Numbered from the stretch's first letter, positions 8,576 through 16,776 are shown. The stretch: 64,000 nucleotides of DNA from Herbiconiux sp. (GCF_023264855.1 NZ_JAHFUW010000002.1:93021-157020), one strand, 5' to 3'. The notes: generated from the letters alone by a model not told the origin. A program made the numbers and translations.

Positions 8576-9892
8576 CTAGCCCGCGGTGATCTCGGTGAGC
8601 TTCGTTTGCAGGTCGGCCAACGCGGCATCCGGAGTCTTGTCGCCCGTGAGAGCGGCGTAGATCTCATCCTGGATGGCCGCCGTGGTGGCGCCGTAGGCGA
8701 CCACCTTCGGGCGCGGCTGGGCGTTGTCGAGCGAGGTCAGCAGCGTCGGCAGGTAGGGGTAGCTGGCCGTCACGGTCTGGTCTTCGAAGAACTCGGGGAA
8801 GACGGGCGCGCGCGAGCTCAGGGCGAGGCGCTCCTGCTCCTGCTCCCGGCTGGTGAAGAACGCGATGAACTCCAGAGCGGTCGCCTTGTTCTCGGCGTAG
8901 CTGGAGATGGCGATGTTGCGGCCGCCGAGGGTGGAGACACCGGGGCCGTCCTCACCCGGGATGGCGCTCACGCCGAAGTTCCCGGAGACGCTGGAGGAGC
9001 CATCCGTCGCCGACAGCGACTTGTAGATGTAGGGCCAGTTGCGCAGGAAGACGAGCTTGCCCTCCTGGAACGCCTGACGGCCCTGCTCCTCCTGGAAGGT
9101 GATCGCGTCGCGCGGGATCATGCCCGACTCGAAGCCGTCGACCAGGAACTCCAGCGCGGTGAGCGCCTCGGGGGTGTCGACCGTGGGCTTTCCCTCGGCG
9201 TCGAACAGCGACCCGCCGGCCGAGGCCACAGCCTCGCTGAAGTTCACGGTGAGGCCCTCGTTCTTGTCGAACTGGCCGGCGTAGCAGGAGACCCCGGCCG
9301 CCTGGGGCAGCGCCAGCACGGCGTCGCACGCGGCCTGCATCTCGGCCCAGGTCTCGGGCGGCGCGGTGACGCCGGCGGCGGTGAGCAGGTCGGTGCGCGA
9401 GTAGAGCAGCGCGCCGTCGGTGTAGTACGGAGCACCGTAGAGGGTGTCGCGGTAGCTGGCGGCCTCGACGGTGGCCGGCACGAGCTCGTCGACGGGCAGC
9501 GCGTCTTCGGGCAGCGGGGTGATCCAGCGGTTGGCGGCGAACTCGCTGGTCCACACCACGTCGAGGTTCAGCACGGAGTAGGACGATCCCTCGACCTGGG
9601 CGTTCTGCACCATCTGCTGGCGCTGCTGGTCGGCATCCAGGGGCAGTTCGACCCAGGTGACCTGCTCGTCGGGGTGCTCGGCGTTCCAGGCGTCGATCGT
9701 GGCCTGCGCGGCGCCCGAGGCGTCGGGGCTGCTGACGTACTGGATGGGGCCGGTGCCCTCGAGCGTGGCCTCGGCGGCGGGCGTGCTGCCGCCCGAGCTT
9801 CCCGAGCCCGAGCAGGCGGTGAGGGTGATCGCCGCGGCGGCGGCGAACGCGAGGCCGACGACGATTCGTCGATCACGGCGTCGTTGCATCAT
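8576..9892 (-). CDS. extracellular sugar-binding lipoprotein of ABC transporter
   Basis: 438 residues, family-1-type solute-binding protein. The signal peptide starts M-M-Q-R-R-R-D-R-R, has an alanine-rich core, and ends at lipobox L-T-A-C (Cys about 27), followed by a Ser/Gly linker. It would be anchored outside the membrane and deliver an oligosaccharide to the permeases at 7444 and 6539. Two adjacent ATGs are possible (9892 or 9889), preceded by AAGGAG. The first overlaps the lacI stop by four bases, so the two are probably translationally coupled. Confidence 0.92.
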   Translation of the reverse strand: MMQRRRDRRIVVGLAFAAAAAITLTACSGSGSSGGSTPAAEATLEGTGPIQYVSSPDASGAAQATIDAWNAEHPDEQVTWVELPLDADQQRQQMVQNAQVEGSSYSVLNLDVVWTSEFAANRWITPLPEDALPVDELVPATVEAASYRDTLYGAPYYTDGALLYSRTDLLTAAGVTAPPETWAEMQAACDAVLALPQAAGVSCYAGQFDKNEGLTVNFSEAVASAGGSLFDAEGKPTVDTPEALTALEFLVDGFESGMIPRDAITFQEEQGRQAFQEGKLVFLRNWPYIYKSLSATDGSSSVSGNFGVSAIPGEDGPGVSTLGGRNIAISSYAENKATALEFIAFFTSREQEQERLALSSRAPVFPEFFEDQTVTASYPYLPTLLTSLDNAQPRPKVVAYGATTAAIQDEIYAALTGDKTPDAALADLQTKLTEITAG

Positions 9893-10914
9893 GATTGCTC
9901 CTTGTTGTGGGGGATGGATCCGGTCGATGAGATCAGGGGCGCCGTCGAGCCGCGCACGATGAGGCGGTGCGGCAGGATGCGCGGGGTCGGGCCCGCGGCC
10001 GGCTCGCCCGCGGCGAGCAGCTTCTCGACGGCGAGCTCTCCCATCCGCTCGAGCGGCTGCGCGATGGTGCTGAGCGCGGGGTGCACGTGCATCGCCGTGC
10101 GCGTGTTGTCGAAGCCGAGCACCGAGATCTCGTCGGGCACGCGGCGGCCGAGGCGCTGCAGCTCGTTCACCACGGCGGCGCCCATCTCGTCGCTGAGCGC
10201 GAAGACGGCGGTGAGACCGCCATCCTGAGCCAGCAGCCGGGCGAGGGCGGGCGGGGCGGAGTCGTAGAGCGAGTTGCCGTGCTCGAGCACCGGGGTGAGG
10301 CCGGCCTCCGTCATGGCGCGCAGGTAGCCGCGCTTGCGGACGGTGTTCACGAGAACGGATGCGGGGTCGCCCGCGAGCAGGCCGATCCGGCGATGGCCGA
10401 GGGAGATCAGGTACCGGGTGCCGTCGTAGGCGGCGGCCTCGTCATCGATGGCGAGGCTCGGAAAGCGCTGCCCGTCGCGGATGGCCACCGACATCAGCGG
10501 GATGCCCGAGCCGAGCGCCCGGCGCATGTCGGCGGTCACGGCCGCCGAGATCAGGATCACGCCGGCGGCGCGATACGTGCGGAGCGTGCGCAGGTAGCTC
10601 GCGGCGAAGGTGGAGCTCGGGCCGGTGCGGCCGAGCATCACGGAGTAGCCGCGCAGCCGGGCCGCCGCCTCGACGCCGCTCATGATGTCGGAGGCGAGGG
10701 CGTCGGAGACCACGGGGGCGAGCACACCGATCACGGCGGTCTGCTTGGTCTTGAGGCCCCGGGCGAGGGTGTCGGGCTCGTAGTTCAGCTCATCGATGGC
10801 CTGCTCGACCCGGCGCTGCGTCTCGGCCGAGTAGCCGATGAGGCCGTTGACGACCCGGGAGACGGTGGCGGGAGAGACGCCGGCGGCCCGGGCGACATCG
10901 CGGATGGTCGTCAT
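9889..10914 (-). CDS. LacI-family regulator of the sugar operon
   Basis: 341 residues. The N-terminal LacI helix-turn-helix is clear (T-I-R-D-V-A-R-A-A-G-V-S, then T-V-S-R-V-V-N at about 4-24) with hinge L-A-R-G-L-K; a periplasmic-binding-like ligand domain follows (about 60-335). The ATG at 10914 follows AAGGGAGG. Being the first gene of the lacI/binding-protein/permease/permease/GH13 operon it is probably autoregulated through the paired GCAAWCGTTTAC sites upstream. The effector is likely a sugar handled by the operon. Confidence 0.92.
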   Translation of the reverse strand: MTTIRDVARAAGVSPATVSRVVNGLIGYSAETQRRVEQAIDELNYEPDTLARGLKTKQTAVIGVLAPVVSDALASDIMSGVEAAARLRGYSVMLGRTGPSSTFAASYLRTLRTYRAAGVILISAAVTADMRRALGSGIPLMSVAIRDGQRFPSLAIDDEAAAYDGTRYLISLGHRRIGLLAGDPASVLVNTVRKRGYLRAMTEAGLTPVLEHGNSLYDSAPPALARLLAQDGGLTAVFALSDEMGAAVVNELQRLGRRVPDEISVLGFDNTRTAMHVHPALSTIAQPLERMGELAVEKLLAAGEPAAGPTPRILPHRLIVRGSTAPLISSTGSIPHNKEQS

Positions 10915-10950
10915 CGGGCCCTCCCTTGGGGTGTGTTCGCCGGCTGCAGC

Positions 10951-10962
10951 GCAATCGTTTAC
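10951..10962. promoter_or_regulatory. candidate LacI-family operator 1
   Basis: GCAATCGTTTAC, 37 bases upstream of the lacI start. It matches the second site at 11006 in 11 of 12 positions, has the central CG of LacI-family operators, and is spaced 55 bases from it (about five helical turns). Confidence 0.55.
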
Positions 10963-11005
10963 GTACGGTGCGCCTGTCGAGGCTAAATAACCTCTCGCGG
11001 GTTAC

Positions 11006-11017
11006 GCAAACGTTTAC
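11006..11017. promoter_or_regulatory. candidate LacI-family operator 2
   Basis: GCAAACGTTTAC with the perfect 8-base palindrome AAACGTTT at its core. It lies between lacI and the divergent gluconokinase gene and could serve both. Confidence 0.6.
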
Positions 11018-11059
11018 TAAACAGCGCGGACGGCACCCGTGATGTGGTCGGATGGAGGC

Positions 11060-11614
11060 ATGCCCGTTCGCGCCGTCTTCGTCACCGGGGTCTCCGGCTC
11101 CGGCAAATCCACCATCGGGGCGCTGCTCGCGGCGCGCCTGGAGTGGCCGTTCCTGGATGCCGACGACCTGCATCCGCTCGCCAACATCGAGAAGATGTCG
11201 GCCGGGATCGCCCTCGACGACGCCGACCGGGCACCCTGGCTCGAGGCCGTCGGGCGCGCTGCCGACCACGCGGCGGGCGAGACCGGAGCCGGGGGCGGAG
11301 CAGGAGCGAGCGCCGGCGGCGGCGTGGTGGTGGCGTGCTCGGCGCTCCGCCGCGTCTACCGCGATCTGCTGGCGGCGGAGTGCGCCGGCGCGTACTTCGT
11401 GCAGCTGCTCGGCGGGCCGGAGCTGCTGGCGCAGCGCCTGTCGGCCCGCGTCGACCACTTCATGCCGCCCGCGTTGCTCGGGTCGCAGCTCTCGGCGCTC
11501 GAGCCGCTCGGGGCCGACGAGAACGGGCTCGCGATCGGCGTCGCCTCGACCCCCGCCGAGGTGGTCGAGACGATCGCCGACGCGCTGGATGCCCCGCCTC
11601 AGACCGGGAAGTAG
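11060..11614 (+). CDS. gntK: gluconokinase, GntK type
   Basis: 184 residues; transfers phosphate from ATP to D-gluconate, giving 6-phosphogluconate for the pentose phosphate pathway. P-loop G-V-S-G-S-G-K-S-T is at about 10-18, followed by D-A-D-D-L-H-P (about 32-38), a gluconokinase hallmark, and C-S-A-L-R-R-V-Y-R-D. A Gly/Ala insertion at about 78-90 is absent from typical GntK. In-frame starts at 11039 and 11042 would add six or seven residues. I choose 11060 from the protein start pattern M-P-V-R-A-V-F-V-T-G, although GGAGG is only one base away, too close for a normal ribosome site. Divergent from lacI; its last 16 bases overlap the opposite-strand gene. Confidence 0.82.
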   Translation: MPVRAVFVTGVSGSGKSTIGALLAARLEWPFLDADDLHPLANIEKMSAGIALDDADRAPWLEAVGRAADHAAGETGAGGGAGASAGGGVVVACSALRRVYRDLLAAECAGAYFVQLLGGPELLAQRLSARVDHFMPPALLGSQLSALEPLGADENGLAIGVASTPAEVVETIADALDAPPQTGK

Positions 11615-12495
11615 GCCCCGGCCGCGAAGTCCTCGAGCAGGGTCGGGCCCTCGGGCGCCCAGTCGAGCAGCTCGCGGGTGATGACGCTCGTCGAGGAGAG
11701 GTCCATCGCGAAAAATGCGCCGAGGAATCCGAAGTGCTCGACGGCATCGGCCGGGTCGATGGAGGCCACCGGCAGCCCGAGTCCGCGGCCGATCGCCTCG
11801 GCGATCGACTTCGACGAGACGCTCTGCTCCGCCACGGCGTGCAGCAGAGAACCCGCCGGGGCCTTCTCGAGCCCCAGACGGATCATCCGCGCGGCGTCGG
11901 AGCGGTGCACCGCCGCCCAACCCGTGGTGCCGTCGCCCACGTAGCCCGAGACACCTTTCTCGCGTGCCGTGGCGACCAGGTACGACACGAAGCCGTGGTC
12001 CCCGGCACCGTGCACGGTCGGCGAGAAGCGCAGACTGATCGATTTCACACCCTTCTCGATGTAATCCAGCGCGAGGTTCTCGGTTCCCCCGCGCGGCGCA
12101 TCCGGACCACTGAACGGCGACCGGTCGTTCTCGGTCGACGGGCGGCCCTGGGCGAGGCCGGCCACTCCGGCGGCGAGCAGGAGCGGCCGGCCCGACCCGG
12201 CGAGGGTGTCGCCGAGAGCCTCCACCGCGGCCCTCTCGGCACGGTTGGACTCGGCCGGGTTCGACCAGTCGTGCTTGTTCGCGAGGTGTATGACCGCCTC
12301 GGCTTCCGCCGCGCCGGTGCGCAGGCTCTCGAGGTCGTCGAGGTCGCCGCGCAGAACGACGGCACCCTTGGCCTGGAGGGCGGCTGCGGCGGCGTCGGAA
12401 CGGGCGAGCCCGGTGACCTCGTAGCCGTGGGCGAGCAGCTCGTCGACGGTGGCGGAGCCGATCCAGCCGGATGCTCCGGTGACGAATACGCGCAT
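11599..12495 (-). CDS. SDR-family NAD(P)-binding epimerase-like protein
   Basis: 298 residues of the extended/atypical short-chain dehydrogenase type. The Rossmann dinucleotide motif T-G-A-S-G-W-I-G is at 6-13, and S-L-R-F-S-P-T-V-H-G (about 160) is the usual substrate-side segment. A Y-x-x-x-K-type active site is not clearly visible; L-D-Y-I-E-K may correspond. The family often reduces or epimerises small carbonyl substrates, and the substrate here is unknown. It is divergent from a TetR gene and separated by repeated GAYGTCAG boxes, so it is the probable regulated target. The tail overlaps convergent gntK by 16 bases. Confidence 0.82.
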   Translation of the reverse strand: MRVFVTGASGWIGSATVDELLAHGYEVTGLARSDAAAAALQAKGAVVLRGDLDDLESLRTGAAEAEAVIHLANKHDWSNPAESNRAERAAVEALGDTLAGSGRPLLLAAGVAGLAQGRPSTENDRSPFSGPDAPRGGTENLALDYIEKGVKSISLRFSPTVHGAGDHGFVSYLVATAREKGVSGYVGDGTTGWAAVHRSDAARMIRLGLEKAPAGSLLHAVAEQSVSSKSIAEAIGRGLGLPVASIDPADAVEHFGFLGAFFAMDLSSTSVITRELLDWAPEGPTLLEDFAAGAYFPV

Positions 12496-12517
12496 GGTGT
12501 CTCTCTTCGTTGGTAAT

Positions 12518-12572
12518 GATGTCAGTGACCGACGTCAGTGACAGACATGACTGTACACCTGATGTCAGTCGC
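12518..12572. promoter_or_regulatory. candidate TetR operator array (GAYGTCAG repeats)
   Basis: Three copies of GAYGTCAG at 12518, 12531 and 12561; the first two are tandem 13-base units (GATGTCAGTGACC, GACGTCAGTGACA). They lie between the divergent SDR and TetR genes, and the last overlaps the expected -35 of the tetR promoter. Confidence 0.5.
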
Positions 12573-12584
12573 TGTCACCACCAC

Positions 12585-12590
12585 TAGACT
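12585..12590 (+). promoter_or_regulatory. -10 hexamer of leaderless promoter, tetR gene
   Basis: TAGACT, six bases before the ATG at 12597. ATGTCA at 12562 is the best -35 candidate with a 17-base spacer and lies inside the repeat array. Confidence 0.5.
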
Positions 12591-12596
12591 GATCAC

Positions 12597-13166
12597 ATGG
12601 TGCGATGGGAACCCGGTGCGCGCGACCGGTTGCGCTCGGCCGCGATCGAGCTCTTCACCGAGCGCGGCTTCGAGGCGGTGACGGCGGCCGAGATCGCGGA
12701 GGCGTCCGGGCTCACGGAACGCACCTTCTTCCGGCACTTCGCCGACAAGCGCGAAGTGCTGTTCGACGGCCAGAACTTCTTTCAAACCGTGTTCGTGGAG
12801 AGTGTCGCGGCGGCGCCCGCCGACGCCTCGCCGGTGCAGACGGTGGAGTTCGCGCTGCACACGGCCGCGGCATCCTTCTTCCCCGACGAACGGCGGCCCT
12901 ACTCGCGGGTGCGCCAGGGCATCATCGACGCGAACGCTCCCCTGCAGGAGCGCGAGTCGCTGAAGATGGTGTGGCTGTCGCAGGGCATCGCGGAGGCCCT
13001 TCAGGCGCGCGGCGTCCCCGAGGCGCAGGCCGCGCTCGCAGCCCAGTCGGGCGTCACCGTGTTCGGCGTGGCCTTCACCCGCTGGCTCGCTCCGGGCGAG
13101 CAGCGCTCCCTCCCCGACCTGCAGCGCGAGGTCTGGGACGAGCTCCGAGGCGTGCTCACCCCCTGA
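12597..13166 (+). CDS. TetR-family transcriptional regulator
   Basis: 189 residues. The DNA-binding helix-turn-helix is at about 26-46 (V-T-A-A-E-I-A-E-A-S-G-L-T-E-R-T-F-F-R-H-F), followed by an all-helical ligand domain. A leaderless start at 12597 is supported by the spaced TAGACT. It is transcribed divergently from the SDR gene across GAYGTCAG repeats, so it probably represses that gene and itself. The inducer is unknown. Confidence 0.9.
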   Translation: MVRWEPGARDRLRSAAIELFTERGFEAVTAAEIAEASGLTERTFFRHFADKREVLFDGQNFFQTVFVESVAAAPADASPVQTVEFALHTAAASFFPDERRPYSRVRQGIIDANAPLQERESLKMVWLSQGIAEALQARGVPEAQAALAAQSGVTVFGVAFTRWLAPGEQRSLPDLQREVWDELRGVLTP

Positions 13167-13199
13167 GGCTCCGGCACCGCCTTAGCAAAGGCTGGAGCC
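13167..13199. terminator. candidate bidirectional terminator
   Basis: Nested hairpin just after the tetR stop: outer arms GGCTCC/GGAGCC and inner hairpin GCCTT-AGCA-AAGGC (13179-13192). It lies between two convergent genes, so it can serve both strands; T-runs are absent. Confidence 0.5.
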
Positions 13200-13221
13200 A
13201 GAGGCTTTGGTATGGCGGGGG

Positions 13222-13899
13222 CTAAGCAAAGGGTACGTGCTGGGTGATCCAGGCGTGCATGGCGACCGCGGCTGCGGCGCTCGCGTTGATCGAGCGGGTG
13301 GAGCCGAACTGCGAGATCTCGACCACGGCATCCGCCGCCGCCAGCGCATCGGGCGAGAGGCCCGGGCCTTCCTGACCGAACAGCAGCACACAGCGCGGCG
13401 GGAACGCGAAGGTCTCGATGATCACCGAGCCGGGCACGTTGTCGATCGCGATGATCGGCAGGCCCGCCTCGTGCGCGAAGGCGACGAAGGTCGCGACGTC
13501 CGGATGGTTCGACACGTGCTGGTAACGGTCGGTCACCATGGCGCCGCGCTTGTTCCAGCGCTTGCGGCCGATGATGTGCACCGTGTCGGCGGCGAAGGCG
13601 TTGGCGCTGCGCACGATCGAGCCGATGTTCATGTCGTGCTGCCAGTTCTCGATGGCAACGTGGAAAGGATGCCGGTGCTCGTCGAGATCGGCCACGATCG
13701 CGTCCATCCGCCAGTAGCGGTAGCGGTCGATCACGTTGCGGGTGTCGCCGCGCTCGAGCAGCTCGGGGTCGTACCGCGCCGCATCCGCCCCCGACGGCAG
13801 CTCGCCCACCCACGGCCCGACGCCCCCCGCGCTCAACTCGACGCTGGCGTTCGAACCCGCGCCGGCACTCGGCTCGGGCTGGGGATTCTCGTCAGGCAC
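13222..13899 (-). CDS. TrmH/SpoU-family RNA 2'-O-ribose methyltransferase
   Basis: 225 residues. The three SPOUT motifs are present: N-I-G-S-I-V-R-S-A-N-A-F (about 93-104), L-L-F-G-Q-E-G-P-G-L-S (about 175-185) and I-S-Q-F-G-S-T-R-S-I-N-A-S-A-A-A-A (about 195-212), which build the knotted SAM site. The first ~30 residues are a disordered Pro/Ser/Gly stretch. The target (tRNA or rRNA position) cannot be told. The GTG start at 13899 is supported by TAGCCT six bases upstream. Confidence 0.9.
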   Translation of the reverse strand: MPDENPQPEPSAGAGSNASVELSAGGVGPWVGELPSGADAARYDPELLERGDTRNVIDRYRYWRMDAIVADLDEHRHPFHVAIENWQHDMNIGSIVRSANAFAADTVHIIGRKRWNKRGAMVTDRYQHVSNHPDVATFVAFAHEAGLPIIAIDNVPGSVIIETFAFPPRCVLLFGQEGPGLSPDALAAADAVVEISQFGSTRSINASAAAAVAMHAWITQHVPFA

Positions 13900-13905
13900 C
13901 CCGCA

Positions 13906-13911
13906 AGGCTA
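13906..13911 (-). promoter_or_regulatory. -10 hexamer of leaderless promoter, SpoU methyltransferase
   Basis: TAGCCT on the minus strand, six bases before the GTG at 13899. Confidence 0.45.
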
Positions 13912-13928
13912 CCCACCCTCGGGCGGGT

Positions 13929-14534
13929 TCAGGATGCGGGGGCTGCGGCGAAGTCGAGGAGTTCGACCGCCGCCAGGTACTGCTCGGCGTCGAAGGCGGG
14001 AGCGATGGCGGACTGCAGGAGGTAGCCCTGGCAGATGCCGACCACCACCGGGACGATCGCGTCCGCGCGCGCGCCGGCCGCAGCATCCGTCAGCCCGGCC
14101 TGCACGAACCAGGCCCGGAAGTACGAGGCGTACAGCGATCGCAGATCGCCGATGAACTCGCCGATCACCAGCGCGAGTTCGGGTTCGCGGGCCGCGAGAC
14201 CCCACACCTGCACCATCATCGCGGTGCCGCCCAGCTCGGAGGTGATGCCGGTCACGAAGGTGCGCATGACCTGCACCGGATGCGGCAGCGGGTCGAGCTC
14301 GGAGAGCCCCTCCAGGTCGCGCCCCCGGCCGCGCAGCACGTCGCCCACCACGTGGGCGATGAGCTCGTGCTTGTTGGCGTAGTGCAGGTAGATGGCGCCG
14401 GCCGAGAGCCCCGACTCGGCGATGATGTCGGCCATCGAGGTGCCTTCGAAGCCCTTGCGGGCGAAACAGCGCAACGCAGCGGCAGCGATCTGGCGCCGGC
14501 GCTCGGCGCGATGGTCGTCTGAGACTTTCGGCAT
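13929..14534 (-). CDS. TetR-family regulator of the adjacent ABC-2-like gene
   Basis: 201 residues. The helix-turn-helix is at about 30-50 (S-M-A-D-I-I-A-E-S-G-L-S-A-G-A-I-Y-L-H-Y) with typical TetR_C helices after it. The ATG at 14534 follows GAGGTGGAG; an upstream in-frame ATG at 14591 would place the operator inside the coding region and is rejected. It is divergent from the membrane gene at 14625, and the 90-base gap carries two mirror-image 19-base sites, so mutual repression is likely. The ligand is probably something exported or sensed with that membrane protein. Confidence 0.9.
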   Translation of the reverse strand: MPKVSDDHRAERRRQIAAAALRCFARKGFEGTSMADIIAESGLSAGAIYLHYANKHELIAHVVGDVLRGRGRDLEGLSELDPLPHPVQVMRTFVTGITSELGGTAMMVQVWGLAAREPELALVIGEFIGDLRSLYASYFRAWFVQAGLTDAAAGARADAIVPVVVGICQGYLLQSAIAPAFDAEQYLAAVELLDFAAAPAS

Positions 14535-14545
14535 GCTCCACCTCG

Positions 14546-14564
14546 AAAACGAATGACCGTTCTT
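14546..14564. promoter_or_regulatory. TetR operator, left half of mirror pair
   Basis: AAAACGAATGACCGTTCTT; its inner GAATGACCGTTC is an imperfect palindrome. It overlaps the first two bases of a perfect -35 TTGACA (14563-14568) for the plus-strand gene and lies next to the tetR ribosome site. Confidence 0.7.
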
Positions 14565-14591
14565 GACAACGTTAGCGGAAACTCCCATCAT
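14563..14591 (+). promoter_or_regulatory. promoter of the ABC-2-like gene
   Basis: TTGACA (14563-14568), a 17-base spacer and CATCAT (14586-14591). It is sandwiched between the two operator copies. Confidence 0.55.
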
Positions 14592-14592
14592 A

Positions 14593-14611
14593 AAGAACGG
14601 TCATTCGTTTT
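14593..14611. promoter_or_regulatory. TetR operator, right half of mirror pair
   Basis: AAGAACGGTCATTCGTTTT, the exact reverse complement of the 14546 site, 47 bases away. It covers the expected transcription start and ends five bases before GGAGG. Confidence 0.7.
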
Positions 14612-14624
14612 TTATGGAGGAATC

Positions 14625-15680
14625 ATGTCGCGCCCGCACACCAGATGGAGCCGCGTCGCGCTGATCGGAATCGGCGCCTCGCTGATCGTCGGCGTGTTCG
14701 TGCTCGCCTTCTCCTGGCCATCCGTCACATCGAGCGTTCACGCCGTGCCGCTCGTCGTCGCCGGCGAGACGGCCACAGCCGACGCGGTGGCCGACCAGCT
14801 CGGCCAGAGCACCGGCGACACCTTCGCCGTGACCCGGGTCGAGACGCGTGAGGAGGCCGAAGCCGCCATCCGCAGCCGCGACGCCTTCGGCGCGATCGAC
14901 GCCTCCGGATCCGTTCCCGAGGTGCTCACCGCCTCGGCCAACGGCGTCGTCGTGAGCCAGATCTTCACGAGCCTCGCCGATCAGCTGCAGCAGGCCTTCG
15001 CCCAGCAGCTCGCCGCCCAGGGAGTGGCCGCCGACGCCGTTCCCGCCATCACGGTGACGGATGTCGTGCCGCTCGCGAGCAGCGATCCGCGCGGGGCCGG
15101 CCTCACCACGCTGTCGTTCCCGCTCGTCATCGGCGGCATGATCGGCGGTGTCGTCGTGAGCCTGCTCGTGGTCGGCGTCTGGCGCCGGCTGGCCACGGTG
15201 GTGCTCTACTCGGTCGCGGGCGCCGTGATCGTGGTGGCGATCGGACAGGCCTGGTTCGGAGTGCTGCAGGGCGAGGCGGTGCTGAACACGCTGGCGGTCG
15301 CCGCATCCGTTCTCGCCATCAGCGCACTGATCGTGGGGCTCACCTCGATCCTCGGCGCCAAGGGGATCGGCATCGGCGCCGTGCTCGCGATGCTGATCGG
15401 CAACCCGATCTCGGGCGCTTCGCAGCCGTGGGAGTTCCTGCCCGAGCCCTGGGGCGCGATCGGCCAGTTCTTCCCGCCGGGAGCGGGTGCCACGCTGATG
15501 CGCGACCTCTCCTACTTCCCGGATGCCTCGACCCTGCAGCCCTGGCTGGTGCTCGGCGGATGGATCGCGCTCGGCATCGTGCTGATGGCCGTCGGCCACT
15601 TCAGGAACCGCGCCATCCTGCCGCCGGCCGACAGCCCGGAGCCCGGGAACGGCCACGCCCCGCAGCACGCCGCCGCGTGA
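14625..15680 (+). CDS. ABC-2-like membrane protein under TetR control
   Basis: 351 residues. One N-terminal helix (about 12-32), an external domain of ~130 residues, then about five helices (165-335) and a hydrophilic tail rich in Pro/His/Ala. Layout and the F-P-P-G-A-G-A-T-L-M-R-D segment resemble ABC-2/YhgE-type exporters, but no ATPase is adjacent. The ATG at 14625 follows TATGGAGGAATC. Its promoter is bracketed by the two TetR operators, so expression is probably inducible; a role in drug, lipid or metabolite export is inference. Confidence 0.78.
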   Translation: MSRPHTRWSRVALIGIGASLIVGVFVLAFSWPSVTSSVHAVPLVVAGETATADAVADQLGQSTGDTFAVTRVETREEAEAAIRSRDAFGAIDASGSVPEVLTASANGVVVSQIFTSLADQLQQAFAQQLAAQGVAADAVPAITVTDVVPLASSDPRGAGLTTLSFPLVIGGMIGGVVVSLLVVGVWRRLATVVLYSVAGAVIVVAIGQAWFGVLQGEAVLNTLAVAASVLAISALIVGLTSILGAKGIGIGAVLAMLIGNPISGASQPWEFLPEPWGAIGQFFPPGAGATLMRDLSYFPDASTLQPWLVLGGWIALGIVLMAVGHFRNRAILPPADSPEPGNGHAPQHAAA

Positions 15681-15705
15681 CCCGGCTCGTCGCGAGTTCA
15701 GCCGG

Positions 15706-16764
15706 CTACAACCACTTGTTGCGCTTGAACACCGCGTACAGGATGAACGCCAGCAGCAGCATGGCCAGGATCGCCAGCGGGTACCCGAACAGCCAGTGCA
15801 GTTCGGGCATGTGGTCGAAGTTCATGCCGTAGATCGCGGCGATCAGCGAGGGGGCGAAGAGGATCGCGGCCCATCCGGAGATCTTCTTCACCTCCTCGCC
15901 CTGCTGGATGCTCGTCTCGGAGAGTTTGCGGGTGTCTTCGGCCAGCTCCAGGCTGGCTTCGGAGATACGCCGCATCTCGTCGTTCTGCCGCTGGGTGGCG
16001 AGCGTGGAGTGCACGGTGAGCGCGTTCTGCAGGGTCGCGCGGAAGGAATCCGCCCGCCCCACGATCTGCAGCACGTGGTCGAGCACGTCGCGCAGGCCCC
16101 GCTGCAGCTCGAGGTCGACCTTGTACTTCTCCGAGCCGCGCAGCAGCGCCTCGAGCATCGAGGTGAGCGGATGCACGGCCCGCTGGAACTCCATCACCTC
16201 GCCGAGCAGGTCGTAGATGCGCTTGGAGACGTTCGGATCGCCGCCGAACAGCTGCTGCTCGATCTCGTCGATGTCGTTCTCCAGCCCCGCGAGCACCGGA
16301 CCGTATTCGTCGACCACCTCGTCGACGATCGCGTAGAGCACCGCCTCGGGGCCGAGAGCGAGCAGCTCGGAGTTGCCCTCGAGCCGGCGCCGCACGCGGG
16401 CGAGGTCGGGCGACTCGGCGTGCCGGATGGTGACCACGAACCCCGGGCCCACGAACACGTGCAGCTCGCCGAACTCCACCTCCTCCTCTTTGTCGAGGTA
16501 GCGCGCGGGGCGCAGCACGAGGAAGAGCGTGTCGCCGTAGCGCTCGAGCTTCGCGCGCTGGTGACCGGTCAGGGCGTCTTCGACGGCGAGATGGTGCAGG
16601 TCGAACTCCTGCTCGACCGAGCGGATCTCCTCGGCATCGGGTCGGTACAGGCCGATCCAGGCCATGCCGTCGTTCTCGCGCATGAGCTCGTAGGTCTCGT
16701 CCAGCGAGTCGGGGTCGTGGATGCGCCGGCCGGCCGCGTAGACCGCGTTGTCGATGATGGGCAT
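15706..16764 (-). CDS. corA: CorA-family magnesium/cobalt channel
   Basis: 352 residues. A large cytoplasmic alpha/beta and helical domain (about 1-290) precedes two C-terminal membrane helices; the channel signature Y-G-M-N-F lies at about 310, at the end of the first. The protein ends with the basic F-K-R-N-K-W-L. It would form a pentamer for Mg2+ (or Co2+/Ni2+) uptake. The start at 16764 has TAATCT six bases upstream, so the mRNA is probably leaderless. It converges with the ABC-2-like gene, with 25 bases between stops. Confidence 0.93.
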   Translation of the reverse strand: MPIIDNAVYAAGRRIHDPDSLDETYELMRENDGMAWIGLYRPDAEEIRSVEQEFDLHHLAVEDALTGHQRAKLERYGDTLFLVLRPARYLDKEEEVEFGELHVFVGPGFVVTIRHAESPDLARVRRRLEGNSELLALGPEAVLYAIVDEVVDEYGPVLAGLENDIDEIEQQLFGGDPNVSKRIYDLLGEVMEFQRAVHPLTSMLEALLRGSEKYKVDLELQRGLRDVLDHVLQIVGRADSFRATLQNALTVHSTLATQRQNDEMRRISEASLELAEDTRKLSETSIQQGEEVKKISGWAAILFAPSLIAAIYGMNFDHMPELHWLFGYPLAILAMLLLAFILYAVFKRNKWL

Positions 16765-16770
16765 GGGCTC

Positions 16771-16776
16771 AGATTA
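16771..16776 (-). promoter_or_regulatory. -10 hexamer of leaderless promoter, corA
   Basis: TAATCT on the minus strand, six bases before the ATG at 16764. Confidence 0.5.

Noticed and set aside
14535..14591. Longer TetR start at 14591
   Set aside because: It would place operator and promoter sequence inside the coding region and skip a good GAGGTGGAG ribosome site at the 14534 start.
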